Origin: Acidimicrobiia bacterium | Lineage (GTDB): Bacteria > Actinomycetota > Acidimicrobiia > Spongiisociales > Spongiisociaceae | NCBI GenBank assembly: GCA_009841075.1 | Contig: VXMP01000068.1 | Coordinates: 20,233 to 84,232, forward strand | Length of the DNA stretch: 64,000 nucleotides | Direction of reading: 5' to 3' | In this document: one piece after another, positions 25,279 to 33,860 of the stretch | Layout: each line of letters begins with the position of its first letter | Position numbering within the stretch: the first letter of the stretch is position 1 | Program-made: the position numbers and the translations under genes | Notes under the pieces: model-generated | What the model was told of the DNA's origin: nothing | The model's input: the letters and a program-made list of their open reading frames with translations, nothing else | Databases searched by the model: none

Positions 25279-25752
25279 ACTATAAACTGGGAAAATACCC
25301 TCTCAAAAGCAAAAATCTACGCACGCCGCCCAGCTTCGCTGGGTTCCCCTCCCCCGCCTCGCACCACCTGATTTGGAGCGTGGTCGGCCATGCCCGGACA
25401 GAAGCCGGGAGACTGCAGCCAGAAGACTTGCTGTCGGCTGTTCGCTCCATTGGTCTATGTTCCCTCCAGACTACATTCCCTTGGGGCCGGGGATCCGATC
25501 GGGGTTTTCCTACCTCTAACCCGGCCTTCGGTGCTTGGCAACACCCTACCTATCATGACTTTGGTACATTTTCAACCCCCTTGTTTGAGAGCGCTGAAAA
25601 ACGGTGCCGAAGTGCCTCAAATCGCCTCCACGGACAGCGTCGATATTTCGGTTGGTGGGCTCCGAAAGCCCTGTTCAAGCAGGTTATTGATGGCCAACCG
25701 GGACCAATTGCGAATGAAGCCCAGGTTTCGCACCTGCTTAGGTTCGGGACGC
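25279..25752 (+). repeat. Structured interspersed repeat, copy 2
   Basis: Occupies most of the gap between asd and the PHP gene (25197-25803). It shares the layout of copy 1. The first hairpin here is CCCAGCttcGCTGGG, whereas copies 1 and 3 have CCCGGC/GCCGGG: both sides of one base pair differ, so the pairing is kept. GGAGCG...CGCTCC and GGCCGGG...CCCGGCC are present. Homology to copy 1 continues past 25627 (ACGGAC, CGGTTG, CCGAAAG, TTCAAG blocks in order) to about 25752. Two insertions (near 25430 and 25464) lengthen the middle. The near-palindrome GAACCTTGGGTTC at 25768-25780 follows, 24 bases before the PHP start. Confidence 0.8.
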
Positions 25753-25803
25753 TTTCAGCGGTGTGGTGAACCTTGGGTTCAGGTGGGGTAGCCTTTGGTT
25801 GGA

Positions 25804-26646
25804 ATGGCTGTCGATCTTCATGCTCACTCCGCCGCCTCCGACGGCAGCGACACCCCCGCCGAGCTGGTGGGGTTGGCCGCCCAAGCCGGACTCAGCGCTA
25901 TTGCTCTCACCGACCACGACACCCTGGAAGGCATCCCCGAAGCCCGCAAGGAGGCCGGACGGGTCGGGATCGAGCTGATTTCGGGAGTGGAGCTGGCTTG
26001 TCGATGGGATCGGGGCGGGCTCCACATCGTGAGTCTGTTTATTGAGCCTGAGGCCGGCCCTCTTCAAGATCGTTTGGCGGAGTTTCGGGCCGGACGGGAG
26101 GTTCGAAATCGGAAAATATGTCGTCTCCTCAAGGAAATCGGCATTGAAATCGACTACCCGGAGGTGCTGGATCAAGCGCAGGGCGACAGCGTAGGGCGTC
26201 CTCACTTCGGTGCCCTTTTGGTGGCCAAAGGGTACGTCCCGGATATTTCGGCCGCCTTTCGGGACTATCTGGGACCCGACGGGGTCGCCTATGCCGTCCG
26301 TCCGCTGCTTCCTCTTGAAGAGGTGGTCGGTTTGGTACGCAATTCGGGCGGGGTCCCGGTGTTGGCCCATCCGCATACCCTGGGGCTGAATACGGCGGAT
26401 GAATATGCGGACTTTTTCGGTAAGGCGGCCTCATACGGGCTGGTCGGAGTCGAGTGTTATTACAGCGGGTATTCGACCGAGACCCGCCGACAACTGGAGG
26501 AAAGTATCCGATCGTTCGGGCTGCTCCCTTCTGGTGGGTCGGATTATCACGGTTCCTACAAACCCGACCTGCAGGTGGGGGTTGGAAAGGGAGACCTGAT
26601 GGTTCCGGACCGAATCCTGGAGGACCTGCGGGCCAGGCGGAGTTAG
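25804..26646 (+). CDS. PHP-domain metal-dependent phosphoesterase
   Basis: A 280-residue hydrolase with the PHP metal-site motifs in order: DLHAHSAASDG, LTDHDTLEGIPEA, GVELAC, an HFGALLVAKGY piece, VLAHPH and the final GGSDYHG. This is the TrpH/YciV-like group, whose members act as nucleoside 3',5'-bisphosphate phosphatases or 5'-3' exonucleases on short RNA; which applies cannot be told from sequence. The start is ATG 25804, immediately before the first metal motif (MAVDLHAHS); the longer TTG frame has no ribosome site. murJ follows after 12 bases, so the two are likely co-transcribed. Confidence 0.85.
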   Translation: MAVDLHAHSAASDGSDTPAELVGLAAQAGLSAIALTDHDTLEGIPEARKEAGRVGIELISGVELACRWDRGGLHIVSLFIEPEAGPLQDRLAEFRAGREVRNRKICRLLKEIGIEIDYPEVLDQAQGDSVGRPHFGALLVAKGYVPDISAAFRDYLGPDGVAYAVRPLLPLEEVVGLVRNSGGVPVLAHPHTLGLNTADEYADFFGKAASYGLVGVECYYSGYSTETRRQLEESIRSFGLLPSGGSDYHGSYKPDLQVGVGKGDLMVPDRILEDLRARRS

Positions 26647-26658
26647 GTCGAGAGCCAC

Positions 26659-28218
26659 TTGTCCGAACCCACCCGAGGTATCGCCCGAGCCGCTTCGGTG
26701 GTGGCTATCGGGATATTGCTTTCTCGAATCTTAGGATTCGCCCGGAACGTGGTGTTGGCCAACCGGCTGGGAAACAGCCCCGCCGCCGACGCCTACGAAG
26801 CGGCCTTTATCGTCCCCGACTTCCTTAACTACCTATTGGCCGGAGGGTTCCTGGCCATCACCTTCATCCCGATCATCAGCCGACATTTGGCCGCCGACGA
26901 TCCCTCCCGCGCCCGAGCTTCCTTTCGGGCGGTGTTCGGGCCGGTAGCCACGCTGATCGTCGGGCTTACCGCCGTGGCGGTGATAGCCGCCGACCCCTTG
27001 GTGGGACTGCTGTTCGGATCCGGAGATCGCCTCGACCAGGCCCAGCTCGCCGAGGTGGTTCGTCTGACCAGGCTGGTGTTACCCGCCCAGATCTTTTTCG
27101 TGATCGGAGGCCTCTTCACCGCCGTTCAGTATGCCCACGGCAAGTTCCTGGTTCCGACCCTGGCCCCGATCATCTACAACCTGGGGATTATCGCCGGTGG
27201 CCTGGTGGGGACCTGGGCGGGCGAACCCTCTCCGACCGGGTTCATCGTCGGTGCAGTGGTAGGGGCATCGGTCGGCAACTTCGCCCTGCAAGGGTGGGGG
27301 GCCGCCCGGTTGGGCTATCGGCCCCAGTTCGGTCGGCCCGATTTTCGGCATCCTTTCTTCAAGGAATACTTCTGGCTGGCCTTCCCGCTCATGGTGGGCC
27401 AATCGATCGTGGTCTTGGATGAATCCTTGGGCAAGGTGGTGGCGGCGGCCGCATCGGACGGGTCGATTTTCGGACTGAACCTGGCCCGACGGGTCAATAT
27501 GGTGCCGGTGGGGGTGATAGGCCAGGCGGCGGGGGTGGCTGCCTTCCCCTATCTGGCCCTTCTGGTTGCCAAAGGACGTCACGCCGAGATGCGGGAGGCC
27601 ATGGGACGTACCATCCGAACGGTGGTGTTCGCCTCCGGTGCGGCGGTAGCAGCGGTATTGGCGGTCAGCCAACCGGCCGTTCGGGTGGCCTTCCAGCACG
27701 GCGCTTTTGACGAGGACGGCACCGTGTTGGTGGCGGCGGCCTTGATCGGATATTCGCTCGGCATCCCCGCCTGGGGAATCCATCAGCTGTTCGCCAGGAG
27801 CTTCTACGCCCATCGCCAGATGTGGGTGCCGGTGGTCGCCGGTACGATCTGGGTTCTTCCCGCCATCCCGGTTTACCTGCTCGGATACAGGATCGGGGAC
27901 GTCCCTGGCATCGCCGTGGCCAGTTCCATAGTCATCACCGGCCATGCCGTGACCATGTGGCTGCTATGGCTACGACAACACGGAAGCGATGGGCTGCAAG
28001 GGATGCCGGCCACGGTCGGTCGGGCCGGATTGGGATCTCTCGTGGCCGGAGGAGCGGGATGGCTGGTCAGCCGGGGGCTAACCGGAGGGGCTATCCCTGA
28101 CCTGGAGACCGGAATCCTCGCCGCCGTGGTCGGAGGGGTGGTAGTGGTGGCGCTGTATTGGGTGACTACTTTTTTGGCCGGCGCGCCCGAGGCGAGGGCG
28201 GTCTTTCGACGCCGTTGA
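26659..28218 (+). CDS. murJ: Lipid II flippase MurJ
   Basis: Flips lipid II across the membrane for peptidoglycan synthesis. The 519-residue protein has about 14 hydrophobic segments and the MurJ/MviN hallmark near the start: LLSRILGFARNVVLANRLGNSPAADAYEAAF, with the cavity arginine in GFAR, followed by PDFLNYLLAGGFLAITFIPI. Later NLARRVNMVPVGVIGQAAGVAAFP is also typical. The C-terminus (TFLAGAPEARAVFRRR) has no kinase-like extension, unlike mycobacterial MviN. The start is TTG 26659 with GAG weakly upstream. A hairpin-plus-T terminator lies 188 bases downstream at 28406-28427. Confidence 0.92.
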   Translation: MSEPTRGIARAASVVAIGILLSRILGFARNVVLANRLGNSPAADAYEAAFIVPDFLNYLLAGGFLAITFIPIISRHLAADDPSRARASFRAVFGPVATLIVGLTAVAVIAADPLVGLLFGSGDRLDQAQLAEVVRLTRLVLPAQIFFVIGGLFTAVQYAHGKFLVPTLAPIIYNLGIIAGGLVGTWAGEPSPTGFIVGAVVGASVGNFALQGWGAARLGYRPQFGRPDFRHPFFKEYFWLAFPLMVGQSIVVLDESLGKVVAAAASDGSIFGLNLARRVNMVPVGVIGQAAGVAAFPYLALLVAKGRHAEMREAMGRTIRTVVFASGAAVAAVLAVSQPAVRVAFQHGAFDEDGTVLVAAALIGYSLGIPAWGIHQLFARSFYAHRQMWVPVVAGTIWVLPAIPVYLLGYRIGDVPGIAVASSIVITGHAVTMWLLWLRQHGSDGLQGMPATVGRAGLGSLVAGGAGWLVSRGLTGGAIPDLETGILAAVVGGVVVVALYWVTTFLAGAPEARAVFRRR

Positions 28219-28444
28219 TCTTGGCCCCGTTGGAGAACCGAGGTGAGACATATCGTTGGTTGAGGCCGGCCAAGGTCCAGTTGGTGAAGCCTCTGGTTTT
28301 AGGCCCTGAACCGTTGCGGCGTTCCTCTGCCAACCGGTGCTCGAGCACGGCGGTGATGACCGCCACCTCGTATGGCCCGGCAGCTCCCTGGATACGGAAT
28401 CTCATCCCACCCTGATGGTGGGTTTTTGGAGGGTTTTTGTTCAT
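28166..28444 (-). CDS. Small protein beside methylmalonyl-CoA epimerase (acyl-CoA carboxylase epsilon-like)
   Basis: A 92-residue frame whose ATG overlaps the epimerase stop as ATGA. The core MRFRIQGAAGPYEVAVITAVLEHRLAEER, then an Asn/Trp piece (NWTLAGLNQRY), resembles in size and pattern the small epsilon subunits of actinobacterial acyl-CoA carboxylases, which bind the biotin-dependent complex. The assignment is tentative. An internal start at 28405 would give 79 residues and would place the + strand terminator (28406-28427) outside the gene. The 3' end overlaps murJ by about 50 bases in the opposite direction. Confidence 0.45.
   Translation of the reverse strand: MNKNPPKTHHQGGMRFRIQGAAGPYEVAVITAVLEHRLAEERRNGSGPKTRGFTNWTLAGLNQRYVSPRFSNGAKINGVERPPSPRARRPKK
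28406..28427 (+). terminator. Rho-independent terminator after murJ
   Basis: CCCACC, a five-base loop, GGTGGG and then TTTTT form a compact intrinsic terminator on the + strand. It ends the PHP-murJ transcript. It lies within, or just before, the start of the convergent small gene, depending on which start that gene uses. Confidence 0.6.
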
Positions 28445-28848
28445 CTAGGTAGTTGGACTAATTCGACCAGGGTTTGGTTTCCTCCTTGCGGGTGGACAAA
28501 CGCGATTCGGGTACCTCGTCCCCCTTTTCTGGGGGTTTTATCGACCAGCCGGGCACCTTCGGCCTTCAGATGAGCCAGCGCCACCTCGATGTCGGCGACC
28601 GTGTAGGCGATGTGATGCAGTCCTTCTCCCCGTTTGGCCAGGAAGCGTCCCACCGGACTATCGGCATCGAGGGGCTGGATCAGCTGCAGGAATGATCCGC
28701 CTATCGCCAGCATCGCCTCCTCCACCCCTTGGTCTTCGACCACCTCCCGGTAGAGGGGTTCGATCAGATAGCGACGCCGATACTCGGAAAGGGCTTGATC
28801 AAGGTCGTGAACGGCGATGGCCACATGGTCGAGATTGAGGAGCATCAT
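28441..28848 (-). CDS. mce: Methylmalonyl-CoA epimerase
   Basis: Interconverts the (R) and (S) forms of methylmalonyl-CoA in propionate metabolism. The 135-residue vicinal-oxygen-chelate protein has the family order LDHVAIAVHDLDQALSEY (first metal His), FLQLIQPLDADSPVGRFL, GEGLHHIAYTVADIEVAL (second His) and HPQGGNQTLVELVQ (closing Glu). It is translated divergently from the phosphofructokinase gene and is coupled to the small downstream frame through ATGA. No mutase gene is in the window. Confidence 0.9.
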   Translation of the reverse strand: MMLLNLDHVAIAVHDLDQALSEYRRRYLIEPLYREVVEDQGVEEAMLAIGGSFLQLIQPLDADSPVGRFLAKRGEGLHHIAYTVADIEVALAHLKAEGARLVDKTPRKGGRGTRIAFVHPQGGNQTLVELVQLPR

Positions 28849-28990
28849 CTCGTGGGAGGTTACCCTTGCGGATCCCGGGCCGGGCCGCCGCTTCTCCAGG
28901 AATCATGGGATAACAATTAGAGTCAGGTGCCCGACTACCTTTTCCAGGAGACAAACCGACCCGGGTTCGATCAATCGAAAGGAAACCAGC

Positions 28991-30136
28991 TTGCGGGTAG
29001 GAATATTGACCGGAGGAGGCGATGTCCCGGGCTTGAACCCGGCCATCAAGGCCTTCACCAACCTGATGAACGAGGCGGGCGCGACTGTTCTCGGCCTAAG
29101 GAGAGGATGGGGGGCTCTTCTCGATATTGACCCCGATGATCCCGACTCGATAGCCGGCCACACCATGTCTCTCGACCCCGCCGCCGTACGTACTATAGAC
29201 CGAGCAGGCGGGACCACTCTGCATTCCAGCCGCACCAATCCCGGCCGGGTAGATAGCCGGCGACTGCCCGACTTCCTGTCCCCTTTAGACGGCGAGCCTC
29301 CCTTTGACCTCACCGACCACGCCCTGAAGGTGGTAGAGCGGCTCGGCCTGGATGCCTTGGCGGCCATCGGGGGTGACGACACACTTTCGTATGCACTGCG
29401 TATGCATAAGGAAGGGGTTCCGGTGGTGGCGATCCCGAAGACCATGGACAACGACGTACCTGGAACCGATTACTGCATCGGCTTTTCCACGGCGGTTACC
29501 CGTTCGGTCCGATTCATCAACCAGCTCCGCAGCGCGGTGGGAAGCCATGAGAGGGTGGCGGTGGTGGAGTTGTTCGGGCGCTATTCGGGGGAGACCAGCC
29601 TGATGTCCGGCTATCTGGCCTCGGCCGACCGGACCCTGATCGCCGAGGTTCCTTTTGATATTGAACGGCTGGCCGAGATGGTTAAGGCCGACCGTGACCA
29701 CAACCCGAGCCGTTACGCGGTGGTGGTGTTGTCCGAAGGTGCCACCATGCTGGGGGGCGACCGGGTGGAGAGCGGCGAAGCCGACGCCTACGGCCATCGT
29801 AAGTTGGGCGGGATCGGAGAGATGACCGGGCAGATGCTCAAGCAGATAACCGGCATCGGGATTATGAACCAACGGATCGGATATCTGATGCGAAGCGGTC
29901 CGCCGGATGTTCTGGACCTGATGGTGGGCACCAACTTCGGCACCATGTCGGCAGAGATGCTGCTGGGCGGCTCAAGTGGGCAGATGGTGGCGATCCGAGC
30001 GGGCGTCTACACCTCCACCGGCCTTGAGGTTTTAGCCCGGGGTGCCCGCCAGGTTGATGTGGAAGCCTTTTACGACCAGGACGCCTACCGTCCCAGGATC
30101 CGCGCCCTGGCCGGCAAGCCTATGTTCCTCCACTGA
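28991..30136 (+). CDS. 6-phosphofructokinase, predicted PPi-dependent type
   Basis: Phosphorylates fructose 6-phosphate in glycolysis. The 381-residue protein opens LRVGILTGGGDVPGLNPAIK and carries IGGDDTLSYAL and IPKTMDNDVPGTDYCIGFSTA, the phosphoryl-donor and catalytic loops (catalytic Asp in TMDND). ATP-using enzymes usually have Gly in GGDG and Gly before TIDND; here these are Asp (GGDD) and Lys (PKTMDND), the pair associated with pyrophosphate use. FGRYSGETSLMSGY is the substrate-binding stretch. The start is TTG 28991, 7 bases after AAAGGA; the longer frame upstream overlaps mce and is discarded. The donor assignment is a prediction from these two residues. Confidence 0.88.
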   Translation: MRVGILTGGGDVPGLNPAIKAFTNLMNEAGATVLGLRRGWGALLDIDPDDPDSIAGHTMSLDPAAVRTIDRAGGTTLHSSRTNPGRVDSRRLPDFLSPLDGEPPFDLTDHALKVVERLGLDALAAIGGDDTLSYALRMHKEGVPVVAIPKTMDNDVPGTDYCIGFSTAVTRSVRFINQLRSAVGSHERVAVVELFGRYSGETSLMSGYLASADRTLIAEVPFDIERLAEMVKADRDHNPSRYAVVVLSEGATMLGGDRVESGEADAYGHRKLGGIGEMTGQMLKQITGIGIMNQRIGYLMRSGPPDVLDLMVGTNFGTMSAEMLLGGSSGQMVAIRAGVYTSTGLEVLARGARQVDVEAFYDQDAYRPRIRALAGKPMFLH

Positions 30137-30150
30137 GGATTCTTGTCAGG

Positions 30151-30224
<74 letters not shown>

Positions 30225-30312
30225 TGTGCTATCCCCAAGCATACCCCCGGCAGACTTAAAGGTTGAGAGCACCCTTTTTTGCCACCCCCCAGCCCTGGGG
30301 GTTACCGGTGCA

Positions 30313-31587
30313 TTATGACGTCAAGGCGGGAAGGTCGGTCTGTTCCACACTGAGGGTGGCGATACGGTGTCGGTCCATCTGTTCCACCGTCAACCGTATT
30401 CCGACATGATCAACCTGGTCACCCGCCGTCGGGATTTGGCCGAACAGGCTTAGGAAGAGCCCGGCCACGGTCGAATAAGGCCCGTCTTCAATGCTTACCC
30501 CGATGATCTCCTCAAGTTCGTCGATCGGAGTGCGACCGTCCGCCTTCCACACCCGGCTTCCGACCGCCTCGACAGCGGGTATCGGAGAGTCGGTTTCGTC
30601 TTGGAGCTCGCCTACCAGCTCGCCGACCAGATCCTTGACCGTTACCAGGCCGTCCACGCCTCCGTGCTCGTCGGTGACAATGGCCAGACCGATGCGATGG
30701 GTTCGTAGATGTTCCAACACCTGGATCACCGAAGCGCTTTCCGGGGCGTAGTAGGGGGTCTTGACCAGACGGGCTACCTCATGGTCGGACATTTCCGCGG
30801 TGGCGCTGAACACGTCCTTCGCATAGAGCACCCCAACGATCGAGTCCAGGTCACCCTCGTTCTTAACCACTGGAAAGCGAGAATGGGCCGAGGTCGCCAC
30901 CGCCTCCCTCACGTCGGACGAAGAAACCGGCCAGGTCAGGGTCAAAATGTCCATTCTCGGGGTCATGACATCACGAACCGGCTGATCGGCAGCCATAAAA
31001 AGGCGGTCGATGATCTCCCTAACCCCCGGCTTGATCTCGCCATCCCGTTCGCCGAGGACGGTCAGCGCCCGCACGTCCTCCTGGGTGATCCCTGGTTCCG
31101 CGCGGGCCGGCGAACGGAACAGGCCGATAATGCTTTGGCCCAGCCTCACGAAAACCCGGGCGATCGGTCTCAGGGCGATAGAGATGCCCCACACCGGAAC
31201 CGCCACCGTCATCGCATACCATTCCGGGTAGCGAGCGGCCAGGGTTTTGGGGGTTACCTCCCCGATTATCAGAACCATGATCGTTACCAACACCGTGGAC
31301 AAGATGGTTCCCCAGGTCTCACCCACCAAGTCGAATACCAGAGCCGCCGCGACGGTTGTGGCCAGGATGTTGACGAAGTTGTTGGCCAGCAGAATGGTGC
31401 CGATGGTGCCCTCCAGGTCGCCGGTGAGCAGCCCCAGTCGACGCCCTCTTCTACCGGTAGCGGCCAGCTGCTCAACGCGCTCTCTGGCTATGGCGGTGAG
31501 GGCGGTTTCGCTGCCCGAAAGGAATCCCGACAACATCAGACAGATGGCGAAGATGATCAGCAGCGTCAGGTTATGCGGAGTGATCAT
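30313..31587 (-). CDS. CNNM/CorC-type membrane protein with CBS domains
   Basis: A 424-residue protein of the former hemolysin family, linked to magnesium/cobalt transport. The N-terminal DUF21 membrane domain has GFLSGSETALTAIARERVEQL, LLANNFVNILATTVAAAL and IIGEVTPKTLAARYP, all typical. A CBS pair follows (VMTPRMDILTLTWPVSSSD to VGVLYAKDVF and then LAIVTDEHGGVDGLVTVKDL), and the C-terminal CorC-type domain closes the chain (DGRTPIDELEEIIGV, YSTVAGLFLSLFGQIP). All parts are present and of normal length. It sits upstream of the tRNA on the same strand and 25 bases after a receiver-domain gene. Confidence 0.88.
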   Translation of the reverse strand: MITPHNLTLLIIFAICLMLSGFLSGSETALTAIARERVEQLAATGRRGRRLGLLTGDLEGTIGTILLANNFVNILATTVAAALVFDLVGETWGTILSTVLVTIMVLIIGEVTPKTLAARYPEWYAMTVAVPVWGISIALRPIARVFVRLGQSIIGLFRSPARAEPGITQEDVRALTVLGERDGEIKPGVREIIDRLFMAADQPVRDVMTPRMDILTLTWPVSSSDVREAVATSAHSRFPVVKNEGDLDSIVGVLYAKDVFSATAEMSDHEVARLVKTPYYAPESASVIQVLEHLRTHRIGLAIVTDEHGGVDGLVTVKDLVGELVGELQDETDSPIPAVEAVGSRVWKADGRTPIDELEEIIGVSIEDGPYSTVAGLFLSLFGQIPTAGDQVDHVGIRLTVEQMDRHRIATLSVEQTDLPALTS

Positions 31588-31612
31588 TAGGACACCAGGG
31601 GCGTCGATCCTT

Positions 31613-31978
31613 TCAGCCGACCGCTCCGATGGGCATAATGTCGGCCAGTGCCTTCCTCAGTTCCTGCGGGTTGAAGGGCTTGACCAGCCACGAATCCGCT
31701 CCGGCCCGTTTGGCGAGGAAGGAGTCGGCAGAGCGATCCAACAGCAGTAGGATCGGTCCGGTTTGAGAGCCCAAAGCTTTCAAGGTTCGGGTTATGGCCA
31801 TGCCCCCCATCGAACCGACCTGCATGTCCACTATCGAAAGGTCCATACCCTTAGCCGTGGTTTCGACCTGATAAGGGTCGGCCACCGGCACAATCTGGGC
31901 AGAGCCACTCAGGGCGGCCCCTACCTGGTTACGTACCCAGGAGGCGTCGGACACCAACATAACTTTCACGCCCACCAC
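31613..31978 (-). CDS. Stand-alone response-regulator receiver domain
   Basis: A 121-residue CheY-like protein without an output domain. Receiver features: the phospho-acceptor aspartate in DLSIVDMQVGSMGG, a hydrophobic strand ILLLLDRSAD ending in the switch region, and the conserved lysine in GADSWLVKPFNPQEL. The acidic pocket at the first strand is poor (MLVSDASWV has one Asp rather than a DD pair), so phosphorylation chemistry may be weakened. No histidine kinase lies nearby. The start is GTG 31978. It is 25 bases upstream of the CNNM gene and likely co-transcribed with it. Confidence 0.75.
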   Translation of the reverse strand: MVGVKVMLVSDASWVRNQVGAALSGSAQIVPVADPYQVETTAKGMDLSIVDMQVGSMGGMAITRTLKALGSQTGPILLLLDRSADSFLAKRAGADSWLVKPFNPQELRKALADIMPIGAVG

Positions 31979-32078
31979 TGTAGCCAGGTTATGGGAGGGT
32001 GGGGAATACCAAACCTAAGGAGGGATCCGGTATTCGGCTTGCAACCGGAGCGGTGCATCTAAAATCGGTAGCCTGTTC

Positions 32079-33389
32079 ATGAAGGTTCGACTCTCCCACC
32101 TCCTCCTGCTCTTCTCTTTTCTGGCGGCCCTGGCCGGCCCGGTTATCGCACAGGATGACGGGGAACGCATCGAGATCATCAAGGTCGGGGGCAACCTGGA
32201 CCGCTCGGTTCTGAGCTTCGTTTCCTCACAGGTTGATGCGGCCGCCCAAAATGGTGCCACCGCCGTAATAATCCAGCTCGACTCGGGTGCCACCCTCTCC
32301 GACCAGATCCACCATCTGGCCGCCCGGATCGCCGACCCCGCCCTTCCGCTGGTGGTTTGGGTGGGCCCGGCTCCGGCCCGGGCCTATGGAGGGGCCGCCC
32401 TTCTGCTCTCGGCTGCCCCGATCGGTGCCGCCGCCCCGGGAGTGTGGGTCGGCCACACCCAACCGGTGGTAGCGGGCGGGCCACCTTCCGGCTCCGACTT
32501 TCTCGGCTCTTCTTTGGAAGGACTGGCCTCCGAGTCATTCGAGGTTGCCGACCCCACCGCCGACGGGCTGATAGACATAGTGGCCCCTTCTATCAGCAAT
32601 CTGCTGGTGGAGTTGGAGGGGGCTTCGGTCATGGTCCGGGGCGAATCCCTAACCTTAAGGACTCTCCACCCCACCGAAGACGGAACCGCCGCCATTCGCA
32701 CCGTCTTCTATGAGCCGCCCCTAGGTGTGGGTATCCTGCGCCTGGCCACCGGGGTGGAAGCGGCCTTCTTCTTCCTGGTGGTGGGGCTGGCAGTGGCAGC
32801 CTTCGAGTTCTATGCCCTGGGTCCGGGGATCGCTTCCGCAGTGGCGGCGCTGATGTTGCTGATCGGCGGTTACGGACTGACGGTTCTTCCCTTCCGGGGC
32901 TGGGCACTGGGCTTGACCTTCCTAGGCCTGGGTCTGCTGACGGCCGACTTCCAAAGGGGCCGAACCGCGCTGCTCTCGGCGCTGGGCGGGCTCGCCTTGC
33001 TGGTAGGGGGCCTATTTTTTACCGACGCCGCCCCCCAGATCCGGCCTTCCTGGTGGATCGTGGCCATCATTGTCGTTTCGGTGGTGGCGTTCTATGCGGT
33101 GGGTATGCGGACGGTGGCCCGGGCTCGGTTCTCTACCCCCACCCTGGGCCGTACCCACCTGATCGGACGGCTTGGTCGGGCGATCACCCGATTTGATCCG
33201 GGAGGAATAGTCGAGGTGGAAGGGGCTCGATGGCACGCCACCGCCCATCGCGAAGCGGGTCTCGGGCCGGGCGATCCAGTGGTGGTTCGAGCCGTGGAGG
33301 GGCCTATCCTTGAAGTTGATCCCCTTCCGCCACCGCCTCCCGAGGAGGAACCAGACTCGGATAGGCCGCCGGAACCAGAACCCACCTGA
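32079..33389 (+). CDS. NfeD-family membrane protein
   Basis: A 436-residue protein of the long NfeD type. A signal peptide (LLLLFSFLAALAGPVIA) leads into a ClpP-like domain outside the membrane (IKVGGNLDRSVLSFVSSQVD, TAVIIQLDSGATLS, ALPLVVWVGPAPARAYGGAALLLSA). The serine expected in NfeD proteases within a SAGTYI-like strand is replaced by PARAYGGA, so catalytic activity is doubtful. Four or five membrane spans and a soluble OB-type domain (GRTHLIGRLGRAITRFDPGG, HREAGLGPGDPVVV) follow, and the end is Pro/Glu-rich. NfeD proteins usually partner with stomatin/flotillin-like proteins, but none is in the window. Confidence 0.8.
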   Translation: MKVRLSHLLLLFSFLAALAGPVIAQDDGERIEIIKVGGNLDRSVLSFVSSQVDAAAQNGATAVIIQLDSGATLSDQIHHLAARIADPALPLVVWVGPAPARAYGGAALLLSAAPIGAAAPGVWVGHTQPVVAGGPPSGSDFLGSSLEGLASESFEVADPTADGLIDIVAPSISNLLVELEGASVMVRGESLTLRTLHPTEDGTAAIRTVFYEPPLGVGILRLATGVEAAFFFLVVGLAVAAFEFYALGPGIASAVAALMLLIGGYGLTVLPFRGWALGLTFLGLGLLTADFQRGRTALLSALGGLALLVGGLFFTDAAPQIRPSWWIVAIIVVSVVAFYAVGMRTVARARFSTPTLGRTHLIGRLGRAITRFDPGGIVEVEGARWHATAHREAGLGPGDPVVVRAVEGPILEVDPLPPPPPEEEPDSDRPPEPEPT

Positions 33390-33522
33390 TCCCGGGTAAT
33401 CCATCCTGGATTGCCTACAACAAGACAGGGTTTGTGCCCGACCCGATCTTTTTGTCGTATTTCCGTGGCACCTCTCTGAAATCATCTCGGGCGTTCCTCG
33501 GCTGAACCGGCCCTACGTTGAA

Positions 33523-33852
33523 TTGGCTCGCTATGTGGCCGAGTTTCGGAATCATCATTGGGAACAAATGATGAGCCATAGAAAGTCATCAAAAGTAATA
33601 GTGTCCTCGGCGTCCAATCCATACCCAAAGAAGGCAGACAAGATCTCAGATCGGGCTGAAAAAGATGCAGGAAGGAACTTTGGAAGGATCGCCCGCACCG
33701 GAATCCTGGATCAATTTGTTGACCGGGCCGGAAACAGGCTGCTTGTAGGCATTCCGGCTCGCTATTGGAGGGGGTTCCTGAAAATATTTACCGAAACGGC
33801 GACCGAAGAAAACATCAAGACCGCTCGGGCCCGTTTTAGCGAACAGGTATAA
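33523..33852 (+). CDS. Hypothetical basic protein
   Basis: An open frame of 109 codons beginning TTG, or from ATG 33568 (MSHRKSSKVIV). The product is basic, soluble and of no known family; the last part (LLVGIPARYWRGFLKIFTET) could form an amphipathic helix. Codon use is less GC-rich than in neighbours and no strong ribosome site is seen, so it may be spurious or acquired. It lies convergent with crgA, 8 bases apart. The 130 bases before it hold nothing recognisable. Confidence 0.4.
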   Translation: MARYVAEFRNHHWEQMMSHRKSSKVIVSSASNPYPKKADKISDRAEKDAGRNFGRIARTGILDQFVDRAGNRLLVGIPARYWRGFLKIFTETATEENIKTARARFSEQV

Positions 33853-33860
33853 GGTCGAGG

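Noticed and set aside
30290..30305. CCCCCAG/TGGGGG hairpin near the tRNA as a terminator for the CNNM gene
   Set aside because: On the minus strand the bases after the stem are GGTGGC and then an A run, not a T run, so no terminator call is made.
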